The position numbers were made by a program, and so were the translations under genes. 64,000 nucleotides of DNA from Sphingobacterium paucimobilis HER1398 (GTDB lineage Bacteria; Bacteroidota; Bacteroidia; Sphingobacteriales; Sphingobacteriaceae). Shown piece after piece: positions 37,211 to 46,631 of the stretch; positions within the stretch are counted from its first letter, which is position 1, and every line of letters begins with the position of its first letter. The notes under the pieces were generated by a model, which was not told where the DNA came from, made no database searches, and was given only the letters and a program-made list of their open reading frames with translations. The DNA lies in the NCBI RefSeq assembly GCF_000416985.1, contig NZ_ATDL01000015.1:682001-746000 (forward strand), written 5' to 3'.

Positions 37211-40200
37211 TTAAAAGTTAACACGTAAACCTAATGAGAACGAGCGCTGATTATCCAATAGCTCTGTCCTGTCCTTTCGCCAGACATATCCTAAGCCACT
37301 CCCATTTAAATACACATTGGTCTCCGGCATTTTTCCGATCCTTCCTATTTTAGGAATACGGTACGACAGGCTGGCAAACTGTAGGTAGATATTATCCCCG
37401 CGTGATACGGTTGGTGTAGCGTATGCATAGAAGCGTTCGCGGTTAGAATCCAGCGGGTAAGTCAAAGATGGAACGGTCGTATGCAGTTCGTCACCAGGCA
37501 CCTTCCATCGTTTGTTATAATCTAAATGACCAATACCATTTGAAAGCAACTGCGCATAAGATACTGTCGATTTTCGGTAATAGTATCCAAGACGGAAAGA
37601 GAACATAGCTGATAGCGAGAGACCTTTATATGAAAATGTGTTCGAAAGACTCCCTTGATATACTGGAAGAGCGGAGCCATGGTAAACCACATTGCTATCA
37701 TCCCCCTTAACCGCTATATCATTAAATATCTGTTGGTACTGCAGCGTTTTTTCATCCCCTATGTACCCTTGAGGGTTACCTGCTCCATCCAGCCCGCCCC
37801 ATCTATAGCTCGCTAGTCCATATAGCGGTTTCCCAATAACCGGATTTATTGTGGTACCATTCCCCACCAGCGTACTCAAACGTGTAGCCTGTTGTATATG
37901 ATAAGCAGTTGTGCGGCTATCTACCAGGTTGGCTATCAAAGTAGTCTGCCAGACAAACGGTATTTTAATATTGAGCGATGTCAATCTCAAATCGATTCCT
38001 TTACCTACTATATCCGCACTATTCATCACGACAGTAGTATAATAGCCCCGCACGGTATAATCGTACAATGCAGGCGCATACAAGTCAAAGCCGTGCTTCC
38101 GATACAGCTCTAAGGTACCCGAGAGCCGTCCATTGCTCAAAGCGAAGTCAACACCTATATTTGTCGTATTGACGCGCTCCCATCGCAATTGGTCATTAGG
38201 AACCTCTGTAATGACCGCATGTGGCAGTAAGGTGCGTATCCCGTCCGCACCAGCATAGCTTATTACGGCCTGTGATACCCGAGAAGGATCGACGTTGCCA
38301 CTGTAGCCATATGTAGCGCGCAAGGTAAGCTGATTAAGTATAGAACTTTCAAAAAAAGATTCTTTGTGCATATGCCACGAAGTACCCACAGACCAAAGCG
38401 GATTCCATCTGTCATTTGCTTTTACACCAAATATATTTGACGCGTCTTTTCTAGCACTAAGACTTAGTGTATAACGCTGATCATAGCTGTAAGCCATATT
38501 TCCGTAAAGTGAAACAAAGCGGTTGATTTCAGCGGAACGGCTCGCGCTCCCCCCGATCCGCTTATTCTCTCCTGTAACCAAGGTAGGATAATCGTTGACT
38601 AAATCTACCTGTTGGGATTGAAAAGGATCCGGGTGATATCCATATAGTGTAGCCTGCGGCACATAGCTTGATCGGGACTGCCGTATCTCGCTACCCAACA
38701 GTGTTACTATAGCATGTTTTTGCCACCTACGGTCATAGTCTAACTGAAACCGTGCATTTCTTCCTGATATGGTACGATAATCACCGCTCCATAGCCCACC
38801 TTCAGGAACAATCCGCTTTGCCAAACCAGTAGCGTAGTTGATCTGGGTGAATTCGTTTACGAGATTTCTTGCCTTATAAGAGTTGGGGCTATCATATGAT
38901 TCATTAGTGATACGTTGTTGTTGCTCCTGATACATGACGGCCAGCTTCAAACCTGTAGAAAGCTGATAGTGCACACTTAGATTTGCATTAATATCTTGCC
39001 GTACATTCGATTTTGAGGTATGCAGATAATCACACATCGGGTAGTAATTCCAGTCTAATAAAGCACCATTACCGACTGTATCTATGTAACTTTGTCTGAG
39101 GAAACTATATACAGGTATAGGCTGCCCCAAATCATCTGCTATCGGCAGGTAGGGTACTATCTTGCCGTTTACCCGTACACTATTAAATGCGGGCCGGGAC
39201 TGTCCATTGTTATTCGCATGCGTAAAATATGCCCCCAATTCAACTTTTAGTTTATCTGTGATCGCGTAACTCTGCTGCGTCCGAAGGTTGATTTTACGGT
39301 CTTTAGCGCCCAATTCTGACACCTCGTTCTGATAGCCTGCGGCAAGAGTATAGGTCATCCTACGCTCGCCACCACGCAGGCTAAACGCATATTGTTGCAT
39401 ATTCGACGGTCTGTAACTATAGCGTTTGTATTGATCGCGATTATCCATTGACTTTAGCGCATCGATCCTTGCAGCAGAATCCTGAGCTGAAATATATCCA
39501 AGCGCACGTTGCTGAAAGATTTCAACCGCAGGTGTGATCGGTGTCTTCAACATATCACTCCAAATAAAGTCTGCTGCATACGCGCCTTTATTGAAAAAGA
39601 ACGCTTCCGCTTCTATGTAATCAGGTGATGAAAGAAACGATTGACGATATAAATCCGGCTTTTCGCGAACTTGCGCCACTGCGCTCAGCTCAATCTTAAC
39701 AGGTTGATTCAGTCTGCCTTTTTTAGTGTTAATAACAATCACTCCATTACCTGCTCGGGCTCCCCAGATGGAAGCTGCGGCCGCATCTTTAAGAACGGTG
39801 ACATTTTCTACATCCTCGGGATTAATATTGGAAATATCGCCCTCATAGGGAAAATTGTCTACTACAATTAGCGGATCCAAAGGGCCATTAATTGTACTGA
39901 GTCCACGCACCATAAAATCATATTTACGATTGTCTTTTGTACCATTGAATGTGAGTCCAGAAACCATACCGTCCAATCGATCCAGTATATTAGTTCCGAC
40001 CTGGGCAGATAGCGCTTTGGCATCCAGAACTTCGAAAGACCCCGTAGCCCGTTCTTTAGGAATGCGCTGAAACCCGGTATTGACTTCAACCACCTCGATT
40101 TCATGTATTTTCCTACCTACGACTATACGATGAGGACCAAACCCCAAATAACGGTACTGCAGCGTATCAATAGTCTTACCAACAATAAGTAAATCACCTT

Positions 40201-40426
40201 TTTCACTTGCTCCTATTAATTCAAAGCTTCCGTCCTCTCCAGTGGTAACCTTTAGCTGTGAAAGCCTATCCTGAACTGTAACAACAATACCAACGCCATC
40301 CTGATCAATTACACTACCCCACAGCCGAGATTGGCCTTTGGCGTCCGTTGAATTAAGAAATATCAACACAAAAATCCCAACCATAAAACAATAAGGTGGA
40401 AAAAGGGTATAGAAATATCTATTCAT
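37211..40426 (-). CDS. SusC/RagA-family TonB-dependent outer membrane receptor
   Basis: About 1071 residues. I prefer the ATG at 40426, which follows an AAGCAGG ribosome site and avoids overlap with the TlpA-like stop; an ATG at 40450 overlaps by 17 bases. The order is signal peptide, carboxypeptidase-like regulatory domain ('[18 protein letters not shown]'), TonB plug ('[19 protein letters not shown]', '[22 protein letters not shown]') and a 22-strand barrel. The SusC signature 'YGSRAAAGVI' appears as '[11 protein letters not shown]'. It imports a ligand captured by SusD using TonB energy. It is cotranscribed between the TlpA-like gene and susD. No anti-sigma/sigma pair is adjacent, so control may be by the AraC protein. 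Confidence 0.95.
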   Translation of the reverse strand: MNRYFYTLFPPYCFMVGIFVLIFLNSTDAKGQSRLWGSVIDQDGVGIVVTVQDRLSQLKVTTGEDGSFELIGASEKGDLLIVGKTIDTLQYRYLGFGPHRIVVGRKIHEIEVVEVNTGFQRIPKERATGSFEVLDAKALSAQVGTNILDRLDGMVSGLTFNGTKDNRKYDFMVRGLSTINGPLDPLIVVDNFPYEGDISNINPEDVENVTVLKDAAAASIWGARAGNGVIVINTKKGRLNQPVKIELSAVAQVREKPDLYRQSFLSSPDYIEAEAFFFNKGAYAADFIWSDMLKTPITPAVEIFQQRALGYISAQDSAARIDALKSMDNRDQYKRYSYRPSNMQQYAFSLRGGERRMTYTLAAGYQNEVSELGAKDRKINLRTQQSYAITDKLKVELGAYFTHANNNGQSRPAFNSVRVNGKIVPYLPIADDLGQPIPVYSFLRQSYIDTVGNGALLDWNYYPMCDYLHTSKSNVRQDINANLSVHYQLSTGLKLAVMYQEQQQRITNESYDSPNSYKARNLVNEFTQINYATGLAKRIVPEGGLWSGDYRTISGRNARFQLDYDRRWQKHAIVTLLGSEIRQSRSSYVPQATLYGYHPDPFQSQQVDLVNDYPTLVTGENKRIGGSASRSAEINRFVSLYGNMAYSYDQRYTLSLSARKDASNIFGVKANDRWNPLWSVGTSWHMHKESFFESSILNQLTLRATYGYSGNVDPSRVSQAVISYAGADGIRTLLPHAVITEVPNDQLRWERVNTTNIGVDFALSNGRLSGTLELYRKHGFDLYAPALYDYTVRGYYTTVVMNSADIVGKGIDLRLTSLNIKIPFVWQTTLIANLVDSRTTAYHIQQATRLSTLVGNGTTINPVIGKPLYGLASYRWGGLDGAGNPQGYIGDEKTLQYQQIFNDIAVKGDDSNVVYHGSALPVYQGSLSNTFSYKGLSLSAMFSFRLGYYYRKSTVSYAQLLSNGIGHLDYNKRWKVPGDELHTTVPSLTYPLDSNRERFYAYATPTVSRGDNIYLQFASLSYRIPKIGRIGKMPETNVYLNGSGLGYVWRKDRTELLDNQRSFSLGLRVNF

Positions 40427-40433
40427 TACCTGC

Positions 40434-41906
40434 TTAATTAATTGATTCAACTACTTTACCGCTCGCAGCATGCACTGTGTTATAAAATACAGCGTGCGCC
40501 CGAGGTAAATTTTTGATTTCACTCCTTATACCGTGCTTTTTGAGGACACGCTGCAATTGCAAAAGATCCGATCCTGCCAGATTCTCTAACTCTAGGGGAG
40601 CAACGACATGTTGCGCTGCATTCCCGTCTGCCTCTACCAACCTACCCGTCATCGTGGACAGTTGTCTTGCCAGATAGCCCAGCGTTGTTCCTTTTGCACT
40701 GGTTTTAGGAGCATTGCTCTGCTTGTCCCCTGTTAAGACAAGTACCTCGGTGTTTCGAATATCCCTTCTGACCGAGACGTTGAATTGCTGCATAAGATCT
40801 CTACGCAGATATTCCATAGCCCGATCCCGTGTCGCTGATTCTATTATGAGTTCATAACTATATAATGCATCATAATCGGTAGATGCTATAAAATCAATGA
40901 AGCTCTTGTCTACACCGTCATCGAACACAAATTCATTGGGATGAACGCCCGCCAGCGCTGTGTTAAATGCTTCCTGATACAAAAACTTGATCGGATAATT
41001 AACATAGAAGAACCGCTCCCCAGTATGATAAGGTTCACTTCCATACACACTACCCAGCCCTGTAAGATACCCTGTCAACAGAGACGACGACTTGATTGAC
41101 TTGGTATCGATAATCCCCATCTGCTCTAGCAGTGCTTTCTTTTTATCATAGAGCAGATTATCCTCTTTAAGATGAAATGCAGATAAATCTCCATTCAACA
41201 CAGCCCTTATATTTTTTTCTGTAATTTCCTTGGAGGAAGATGTAGCCAGTAACTTTCCATTTCCGTCCAACCAGACATAGTGCGGCAATATTTTATGTGG
41301 ATATACGTATTGGAAGATAGAATCGCGGTGCAAAAAAAGCAGATTAGCTGCTGGTTGTTGTTGGGTAATAGTACGGTCGATTCGTTCCTTACTGTCTTTG
41401 GTTTGGGTAGCATTAATAAGTAGAAATTGTACATCTTCGTTAAATTTCTCTTGTAGCACCGATATTTTCGGCCACGCACTTGTACAGCTACCACACCAAG
41501 TAGCCCAAAAACCCAGAATAACCAGTTTCTTATCCCGATAATCGTTCAGTGTAATGCGCTGCTTACCGTCTGGATACCTGACTGCCTGTAGTGGCGTACG
41601 CCACAGTTTTTGGGGGATCGTGTCCCCTATTTTCAATTGTTTCATCTGCGTTAGGGCATTGTTCTCCTGCCCAGAGGCAGGAAAAACCAAATAGCCACTA
41701 AACAACACACAGAATATCGTTAATAATACGTGACTGCGCAGCGTCCCGAATTTACTTCTGGAATACCGCCCAAGCGGGAGAAGCAGTCTATATTTATAGT
41801 TTTCTTCTTTTGGACGAGTAGAAAGGTCTTGATAACTTGTTAATTTGATAACATCATCACACTGTCGAATAGACAGCTCTCTCCCACCCCAATTAAAATT
41901 CTTCAT
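40434..41906 (-). CDS. TlpA-like thioredoxin-fold protein with extra C-terminal domain
   Basis: A 490-residue envelope protein. A hydrophobic segment at about 58-78 ([20 protein letters not shown]) is the signal/anchor; the ~57 residues before it are unusual and the true start could be further downstream with a non-ATG codon. The thioredoxin-like domain (about 92-235) contains the CxxC pair Cys138-Gly-Ser-Cys141 in 'FWATWCGSC' and the cis-proline region '[10 protein letters not shown]'. The last ~130 residues include '[20 protein letters not shown]', which recalls DUF3738-type domains. It probably reduces disulfides or other bonds in the periplasm for substrates brought in by SusC/SusD. It is the first gene of the operon. 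Confidence 0.85.
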   Translation of the reverse strand: MKNFNWGGRELSIRQCDDVIKLTSYQDLSTRPKEENYKYRLLLPLGRYSRSKFGTLRSHVLLTIFCVLFSGYLVFPASGQENNALTQMKQLKIGDTIPQKLWRTPLQAVRYPDGKQRITLNDYRDKKLVILGFWATWCGSCTSAWPKISVLQEKFNEDVQFLLINATQTKDSKERIDRTITQQQPAANLLFLHRDSIFQYVYPHKILPHYVWLDGNGKLLATSSSKEITEKNIRAVLNGDLSAFHLKEDNLLYDKKKALLEQMGIIDTKSIKSSSLLTGYLTGLGSVYGSEPYHTGERFFYVNYPIKFLYQEAFNTALAGVHPNEFVFDDGVDKSFIDFIASTDYDALYSYELIIESATRDRAMEYLRRDLMQQFNVSVRRDIRNTEVLVLTGDKQSNAPKTSAKGTTLGYLARQLSTMTGRLVEADGNAAQHVVAPLELENLAGSDLLQLQRVLKKHGIRSEIKNLPRAHAVFYNTVHAASGKVVESIN

Positions 41907-42227
41907 TTTTGGAAATTTATTGTTGTTAATGAACCAAAAGAGCTCCCTATGCGAGGTTTCTAGTTCGTTGAGTGTGACCCAATGAAGGCGGAATCGAAAA
42001 AATATGATCGATCAATATCCTACCGTACCTCATCCTTGATCAGGCCACACGGTTATAAAATAAAATTGTTTGCATTCGGGGATGGCTCATAATTTAGTTT
42101 TTATTGGTATTTCTCGTAGAATATATTGAGCACATGCACCGTTAAAAATTGGTCAGTACACCAAATCTCACCTACTGAGCTACTCAGGTGCGGAGATAAG
42201 ATTTTTTTGAAATTGTTTTAAACTCAT

Positions 42228-42247
42228 ACTCGTTAATTTAAACGAGT
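42228..42247 (+). promoter_or_regulatory. Short palindrome upstream of the structured RNA
   Basis: ACTCGTT / AACGAGT form a 7-bp inverted repeat with a 6-base spacer, 46 bases before the long RNA stem. It could be an operator or the terminator stem of something upstream. The rest of 41907-42227 shows no gene; it must contain the TlpA operon promoter. Confidence 0.35.
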
Positions 42248-42269
42248 CTACAAGGATGGGATATTTTTA

Positions 42270-42480
42270 TAAGCATGGAGCCCCAACCTATGGTCCTAGA
42301 GGGCTAGCACACCCTGATCACACATAAGAAGGGAACCCCACGCTTATAACATGGGAGTTCTTACCTCTCATCTTGTGATCTTTGAAAGTGCTAGTTTCTA
42401 GGACAAGACTCGAAGCAGAAGCTTCAGTTCATTATCTATTGAAGTTCTGCAAAGTTACTAAATCAAGTAACCTTTTTATA
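42270..42480 (+). ncRNA. Rod-shaped structured RNA, 6S-like candidate
   Basis: A 112-base core at 42293-42404 folds into one long rod: GTCCTAGA pairs with TCTAGGAC (8 bp), then CTAGCAC with GTGCTAG (7 bp) across a GGG/TT bubble, and GATCACA with TGTGATC (7 bp). An apical part follows in which GAAC-CCCA pairs with TGGG-A-GTTC. A second stem-loop (42415-42450) and an intrinsic terminator (42454-42477) follow on the plus strand. A long helix with internal bubbles and an apical hairpin is the shape of 6S RNA, the RNA polymerase regulator, and the apical wording 'CCCCACGCTTATAACATGGGAG' split at the loop resembles 6S as I remember it. Ends are approximate. Alternative: another trans-acting small RNA. 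Confidence 0.6.
42454..42477 (+). terminator. Intrinsic terminator of the structured RNA
   Basis: GTTACT / AGTAAC stem with a 6-base loop followed by CTTTTTAT, placed immediately after the second stem-loop of the RNA and about 165 bases before the next gene. Confidence 0.65.
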
Positions 42481-42512
42481 TTATTATTCTCAAATTCAGT
42501 TTTTAATCATTG

Positions 42513-42598
42513 TTTACTTACAAAAGTAAAGATACTTAATCGTTATTACTATTTTTTTTAGTATATTTACCTTTATAAAAAGTAGCTAAAAACTACTT
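42513..42598 (+). promoter_or_regulatory. Paired AAGTA/TACTT palindromes before the XRE genes
   Basis: TTTACTT-N4-AAGTAAA at 42513-42530 and AAGTAG-N7-CTACTT at 42580-42598 share the same half-site in opposite orders. Between them TATATTTAC resembles the TAnnTTTG promoter element. These are likely operators for autoregulation by the XRE proteins encoded just downstream. Confidence 0.45.
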
Positions 42599-42642
42599 AC
42601 CAATTAAACTTCAATAATTCAGAATGAGTAGATTTGTAGCTT

Positions 42643-43047
42643 ATGGCAAATGAAGACAGACATCCCTATTTAGAATTGGATAATAAAAAAATAGGACATA
42701 AAATATATATACAACGAAAGATTGCTGGTCTTAAAGCGTTTGATGTTGCCGAACAACTTGGTATCAAGGAAGCTGCTTACACCAAATATGAACGGGGGGA
42801 AACAAAAATTACTATTGATTTTGTTAAGAAGATATCAGAGATACTTAAGATAGATCCTCTACTCCTTCTGTCTTCGAATGATGTGAACTATTTTGATAAT
42901 ATTCATAATTCACCCATTTTAAGTACTTTTCATACTTATCAGTCCACTAATGAGAAACAAAATGAAGCTATTTTGGCTTTAATCGAAAATGTAATTGAGA
43001 TGAATAAGAATATAATGCAATTACTTAACGACAAATCTAAAAATTAA
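42643..43047 (+). CDS. XRE-family HTH regulator, first of a tandem pair
   Basis: A 134-residue protein. Residues about 10-65 are a Cro/C1-type helix-turn-helix ('GHKIYIQRKIAGLKAFDVAEQLGIKEAAYTKYERGETKITIDFVKKISEILKID'; the span is split here only by reading). The C-terminal ~60 residues ('VNYFDNIHNSPILSTFH', 'NEKQNEAILALIENVIEMNKNI') are nearly the same as in the next gene, so the pair arose by duplication. The tail contains a predicted helix suited to dimerisation. It is 22 bases before the second copy. It probably represses its own promoter through the AAGTA palindromes and may act as antidote or regulator for the nuclease-like and Fic genes behind it. Confidence 0.88.
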   Translation: MANEDRHPYLELDNKKIGHKIYIQRKIAGLKAFDVAEQLGIKEAAYTKYERGETKITIDFVKKISEILKIDPLLLLSSNDVNYFDNIHNSPILSTFHTYQSTNEKQNEAILALIENVIEMNKNIMQLLNDKSKN

Positions 43048-43068
43048 AAAATATTTAAATCAACATTT

Positions 43069-43467
43069 ATGGAAAATGACAACATATTACAGGAGATAGA
43101 TAAAAGCAAATTTGGCGTGTTATTTCAAGTTCATCGTGAGATTAATGAATTATCAGCTTTGGAAACAGCAACTAAATTAGACTTAGAAGAAACTGATATA
43201 GTGGACATTGAAAACGGTGAAGCTATAATCACTCCTGATATAGTTAAAAAAGCCTCTATTTTGTTCAAAACGGACTTTATTTCTTTACTTTCATCTTCAT
43301 CGAGTGTAAATCACTTTGAAAATGTTTACAGCTCTCCAATTAATAGTAATTTTCATACTTACAAATCTACAGATGAAAAGCAAAGTGAAGCAATTTTGTT
43401 ATTAATTGATAATGTTACATCGATGAACAAACGTATAGCTGAGTTATTTGAACAAAAGACCAGCTAG
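43069..43467 (+). CDS. XRE-like HTH protein, second of a tandem pair
   Basis: A 132-residue paralogue of the preceding protein. The HTH part is more diverged ('LFQVHREINELSALETATKLDLEETDIVDIENGEAIIT' is acidic where DNA contact residues are usually basic), while the tail 'VNHFENVYSSPINSNFHTY' and 'DEKQSEAILLLIDNVTSMNKRIAELF' is close to the first copy. The acidic recognition region suggests it may no longer bind DNA and could instead act by forming heterodimers with the first copy. That is inference. It lies 45 bases before the DUF1016 gene. Confidence 0.82.
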   Translation: MENDNILQEIDKSKFGVLFQVHREINELSALETATKLDLEETDIVDIENGEAIITPDIVKKASILFKTDFISLLSSSSSVNHFENVYSSPINSNFHTYKSTDEKQSEAILLLIDNVTSMNKRIAELFEQKTS

Positions 43468-43512
43468 CCACGTGCAGGCAAAAATACAGACCAGGAATAA
43501 TTAAGAATTTGT

Positions 43513-44616
43513 ATGGAAATTTCTCCCGAGTATAAAAATTGGATTGCTGAGGTCAAGGCAAAGGTTCACTCTTCACAGATCAAAGCTGCTATAGCGGTCA
43601 ACACCGCTCTGATAGAATTTTATTGGGATTTGGGAAGAATGCTTTCTGAAATGATTAAGCAAAGTAACTGGGGTGATAAAGTTCTGGAAAACGTATCCCG
43701 ATATCTTCGGTTGGAGTTCCCTGATATAAAAGGCTTTTCGGTTACGAATTTAAAGTATACAAAGATATTTTATGAATATTTCACATTTCGTCCCCAAGTT
43801 GAGGACGAAATGCGAATACCACTAAAAGAATTGTCAAAACCAACTGACAATCAAAATCATACAACTAGTCCCCAGATTGGGAACGAATTTTCGCATCAGC
43901 TTCTTAGGCAAATACCTTGGGGACATATAAAAGTCATTATAACTAAGATTAAAGATATTGAGGAAGCTCTCTTCTATATCCATAAGACTAAGGAAAATAA
44001 CTGGAGTAGGGATATTTTGGCTTTACAGATTGAGTCAAATTTATATGAACGTTCAGGAAAAGCCGTTACAAATTTTACCCACACACTGCCGGCACCGGGT
44101 TCTGACTTGGCACAACAAACGCTCAAAGACCCTTATATATTTGACTTTCTGCAGCTCACCGAAGATTACAAAGAACGTGATATAGAGAATCAGCTTATAC
44201 AACACATTACTCGTTTCTTATTGGAGCTTGGCAAAGGTTTTGCTTTTATCGGTAGGCAATATAACATAAAACTTAACCAAAAGGAATATTTCATAGACCT
44301 TTTGTTTTACCATATACCGATGCAATGTTATGTGGTCGTGGAGCTCAAAAATCGAGATTTCGAGCCCGAATTTGCGGGCAAGCTCAACTTTTATCTGACT
44401 TTGATCGATAAAACGTTGAAACGCCCTAACGAAAATCCTACCATAGGGATATTACTCTGTAGGGGTAAAGATAATCTGGAGGTTGAATACGCTTTGCAGG
44501 ATATACATAAGCCAATAGGAGTAAGCGAATTTGAACTTTCAACACAACTCCCTGAGAATCTAAAGAGCAGCCTGCCCACTATTGAAGAAATTGAAGAGCA
44601 ACTAAAAGATAAATAG
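43513..44616 (+). CDS. DUF1016/YhcG-family protein with PDDEXK nuclease domain
   Basis: A 367-residue protein of the YhcG (PDDEXK-nuclease) type. The N-terminal DUF1016_N part begins 'SPEYKNWIAEVKAKVHSSQIKAAIAVN' with 'LIEFYWDLGRML' and 'FPDIKGFSVTNLKYTKIFYEYF'. The C-terminal nuclease domain has 'YFIDLLFYH', then 'YVVVELKNRDFEPEFAGKLNFYL', giving the Asp and Glu-x-Lys of the PD-(D/E)xK fold. The linker (about 100-125) is low complexity and unusual. Such proteins occur in defence islands and beside restriction systems or HTH genes; the biological target is not established. The neighbours (two XRE proteins, Fic) support an accessory toxin or defence-type locus. Confidence 0.9.
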   Translation: MEISPEYKNWIAEVKAKVHSSQIKAAIAVNTALIEFYWDLGRMLSEMIKQSNWGDKVLENVSRYLRLEFPDIKGFSVTNLKYTKIFYEYFTFRPQVEDEMRIPLKELSKPTDNQNHTTSPQIGNEFSHQLLRQIPWGHIKVIITKIKDIEEALFYIHKTKENNWSRDILALQIESNLYERSGKAVTNFTHTLPAPGSDLAQQTLKDPYIFDFLQLTEDYKERDIENQLIQHITRFLLELGKGFAFIGRQYNIKLNQKEYFIDLLFYHIPMQCYVVVELKNRDFEPEFAGKLNFYLTLIDKTLKRPNENPTIGILLCRGKDNLEVEYALQDIHKPIGVSEFELSTQLPENLKSSLPTIEEIEEQLKDK

Positions 44617-44653
44617 CCATCAAAAAGTCTTGAAAATAATCAACTCTTTTAAG

Positions 44654-44737
44654 ATGAAGAATATTGAGGAAGCTTTATCCTTTAAAATCACCTCATAAAT
44701 CCATCCTTCTTTAACAAAAGAAAAGGAAGGTACGATC
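44654..44737 (+). pseudogene. Disconnected N-terminal codons of the Fic gene
   Basis: An ATG at 44654 opens MKNIEEALSFKITS, then TAA at 44696, then the same frame continues with IHPSLTKEKEGTI straight into the Met at 44738. The second part looks like normal protein sequence, so the gene seems to have lost 28 codons of N-terminus through one stop codon, or the sequence carries an error there. Confidence 0.5.
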
Positions 44738-45991
44738 ATGCAAAAATTTAGGTTTGCATGGACATACCACTCCTGCACTATTGAAGGTAATTCATTGACC
44801 TATGCCGAGACCAAAGCTCTTTTACTGCACGGCATCACCGCTCAGGGTAAGCCACTAAGGGATCATATTGAAATCACAAGTCATGATGAAGCTGTAAAAT
44901 GGATAGAAGACCTGGTCAAAGGAGATTACCCATTGACTGAAAGCTTTATCCGTGAGCTGCACACCTTACTATTAAAAGATCCGTATGAGGTACAAGCAAT
45001 CACTCCAGAAGGAAAGCCAACATCTAGAAGAATAGCTGTAGGACAATACAAAACAGCACCGAATCATGTAAAAACAGTGACAGGGGAAATATTCCGGTTT
45101 GCCACACCAGAAGAAACTCCGGCTAAGATGCACGACCTTATTGCATGGTTTCGTTCTGAATCTGAGGGAATCGATATCAATCCCATTATTCTAGCAGCGG
45201 AGTTTCACTACCGCTTCATCCGAATACATCCTTTTGATGATGGTAATGGCCGGACTGCGCGTATAGTAATGAATTTTATCTTGATGAAATACGGCTATCC
45301 TCCTGTAGTAATCAAAACAGAAGATAAAGAAAACTATTTTTCGGCGCTGCGTCAGGCTGATGCAGGCGAAATCACTTCATTTATAAATTACATTGCAGAG
45401 AATCAAATACGATCTCTAGGGATTATGCTTTCTGGAGCAAAGGGCGAAAATATCGAAGAAGAGGATGATGTTTTAAAAGAACTAACGCTTCTTAAAGCCA
45501 GTTTAAAGAAAGAGAAACCAACTAAATCTCCCGCTTTAGCATACTATACTATCAACTCTTTTATTGAAAATATCAAACCTCTTTTTGATGAAACGATAGA
45601 GCAAATTTCTGATTTGTTTGCAGAGAGTAACATTTCAATATTAGTAAATGGGGAGTATTACGCCATTATTCCCGAAGACATGAAATCCAAATTATCCGAC
45701 GATAAAAGTTTAGAGATACTTGGTGTCGATTTGTATAAACAGGATATTAGTGACATCGTGTGGAGAACAGATTATCTTGGTCTAAAAGGCGCAAATAATA
45801 AGAATAAACTACAGGTGGACATTTGTTTAATCCTAGAAGAGGCACACCCAATCCTACGACTAAATGTGGGTAGCCAGAAAGTTATTCAGCATGTATATGA
45901 TTATGAATCTCCTATAGGAAAACAATCTATCAATTCTATACAGAGACAGTTGTTACGAAATCTGACCAATGAAGTAAAATCAATGGTCTAA
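44738..45991 (+). CDS. Fic-family protein (AMPylator-like) with N-terminal inhibitory motif
   Basis: A 417-residue Fic protein. The active-site motif 'HPFDDGNGRTAR' starts at His164 and is complete (HxFxxGNGRxxR). Near the N-terminus 'SCTIEGN' (residues 12-18) matches the auto-inhibitory (S/T)xxxE(G/N) motif, which places it among class II Fic proteins that block ATP until relieved. The C-terminal ~180 residues are an unassigned, Lys/Glu-rich domain. It would transfer AMP (or another nucleotide) to a protein hydroxyl. The coding frame continues upstream in frame through a TAA at 44696-44698 to an ATG at 44654 with a matching start (MKNIEEALSFKITS), so the present start at 44738 may follow an N-terminal nonsense mutation. 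Confidence 0.9.
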   Translation: MQKFRFAWTYHSCTIEGNSLTYAETKALLLHGITAQGKPLRDHIEITSHDEAVKWIEDLVKGDYPLTESFIRELHTLLLKDPYEVQAITPEGKPTSRRIAVGQYKTAPNHVKTVTGEIFRFATPEETPAKMHDLIAWFRSESEGIDINPIILAAEFHYRFIRIHPFDDGNGRTARIVMNFILMKYGYPPVVIKTEDKENYFSALRQADAGEITSFINYIAENQIRSLGIMLSGAKGENIEEEDDVLKELTLLKASLKKEKPTKSPALAYYTINSFIENIKPLFDETIEQISDLFAESNISILVNGEYYAIIPEDMKSKLSDDKSLEILGVDLYKQDISDIVWRTDYLGLKGANNKNKLQVDICLILEEAHPILRLNVGSQKVIQHVYDYESPIGKQSINSIQRQLLRNLTNEVKSMV

Positions 45992-46044
45992 AATTCGTAG
46001 TTTGTGAACAGCATAACCATAAAATCCCTAGGCCCTATTTCATA

Positions 46045-46245
46045 GTGACCATATCCACTTTGGCGATCTGACCTTATTTGTCGGCCCTCACGCTTCTAGA
46101 AAAAGTTTTCTACTGCAAATGATAAAACTATTGGCAGACAAAGGGCATATCCGTCGTGCCACAGAACAGTATCGTTACATATGGAGCAATAGCGTCGAAA
46201 CGGCTATAGATCGTTATTTTGACGAGGGGATGTCTAGGATAACCA
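46045..46245 (+). pseudogene. Fragment of an AAA-type ATPase gene
   Basis: A frame without a start codon reads HSDHIHFGDLTLFVGPHAS then RKSFLLQMIKLLADKGHI and EQYRYIWSN...DRYFDEGMS. This is the first ~65 residues of a P-loop ATPase of the 'FGDLTLFVGPQASGKS' kind; the Walker A glycine before Lys is Arg here, which would abolish ATP binding. The frame then runs into sequence homologous to ligD on the other strand, so this is a truncated remnant. Confidence 0.65.
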
Positions 46246-46249
46246 GTAC

Positions 46250-46612
46250 AGACTCCAATTGCATTTTCAATAGTGAAATCCTGAAGTTTAAGCCCTTTAT
46301 TTCATCCCAATGCAGGGCATGAAAACGGTTACACCTGGCTTTGGACGGATCGAATAAGGTGCTGCAAGTGTTGCTCCTGGATTGTTCTGTAGGAAATCGA
46401 TATAAATTTTTCCTTTCCATTTGCTTTACATACGTCCTATGCTTATGAAATCAAACTGTTGGTTGAGTTGACTGACAAAACCTTCGCAAACATCTGGGAT
46501 TGATCATACGTATATTTATTTCCAAGTGGAATATAAATATGAATGAGTGTTGAACCAGAATAATACAATTTAATAGAAGGATGATTTGAATAAAAGAATT
46601 TCTTAATGGAAT
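46250..46612 (-). pseudogene. Degenerate partial copy of the ligD 3' end
   Basis: The plus-strand bases 46258-46560 match the complement of the real ligD gene at about 55434-55740 with many substitutions and small indels; the translated pieces 'IHIYIPLGNKYTYDQSQMFAKV' (split over a frameshift) and 'KGLNF' equal the polymerase-domain residues of LigD. Several frameshifts and stops make it non-functional. It must have arisen by duplication of the ligase gene or by transfer of a related one, and it was joined to the ATPase fragment. Confidence 0.75.
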
Positions 46613-46631
46613 CATTAAGAAACCTTATCAT

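Noticed and set aside
46443..46631. 62-codon minus-strand gene with LigD-like sequence
   Set aside because: It is part of the frameshifted ligD remnant, not an intact gene.
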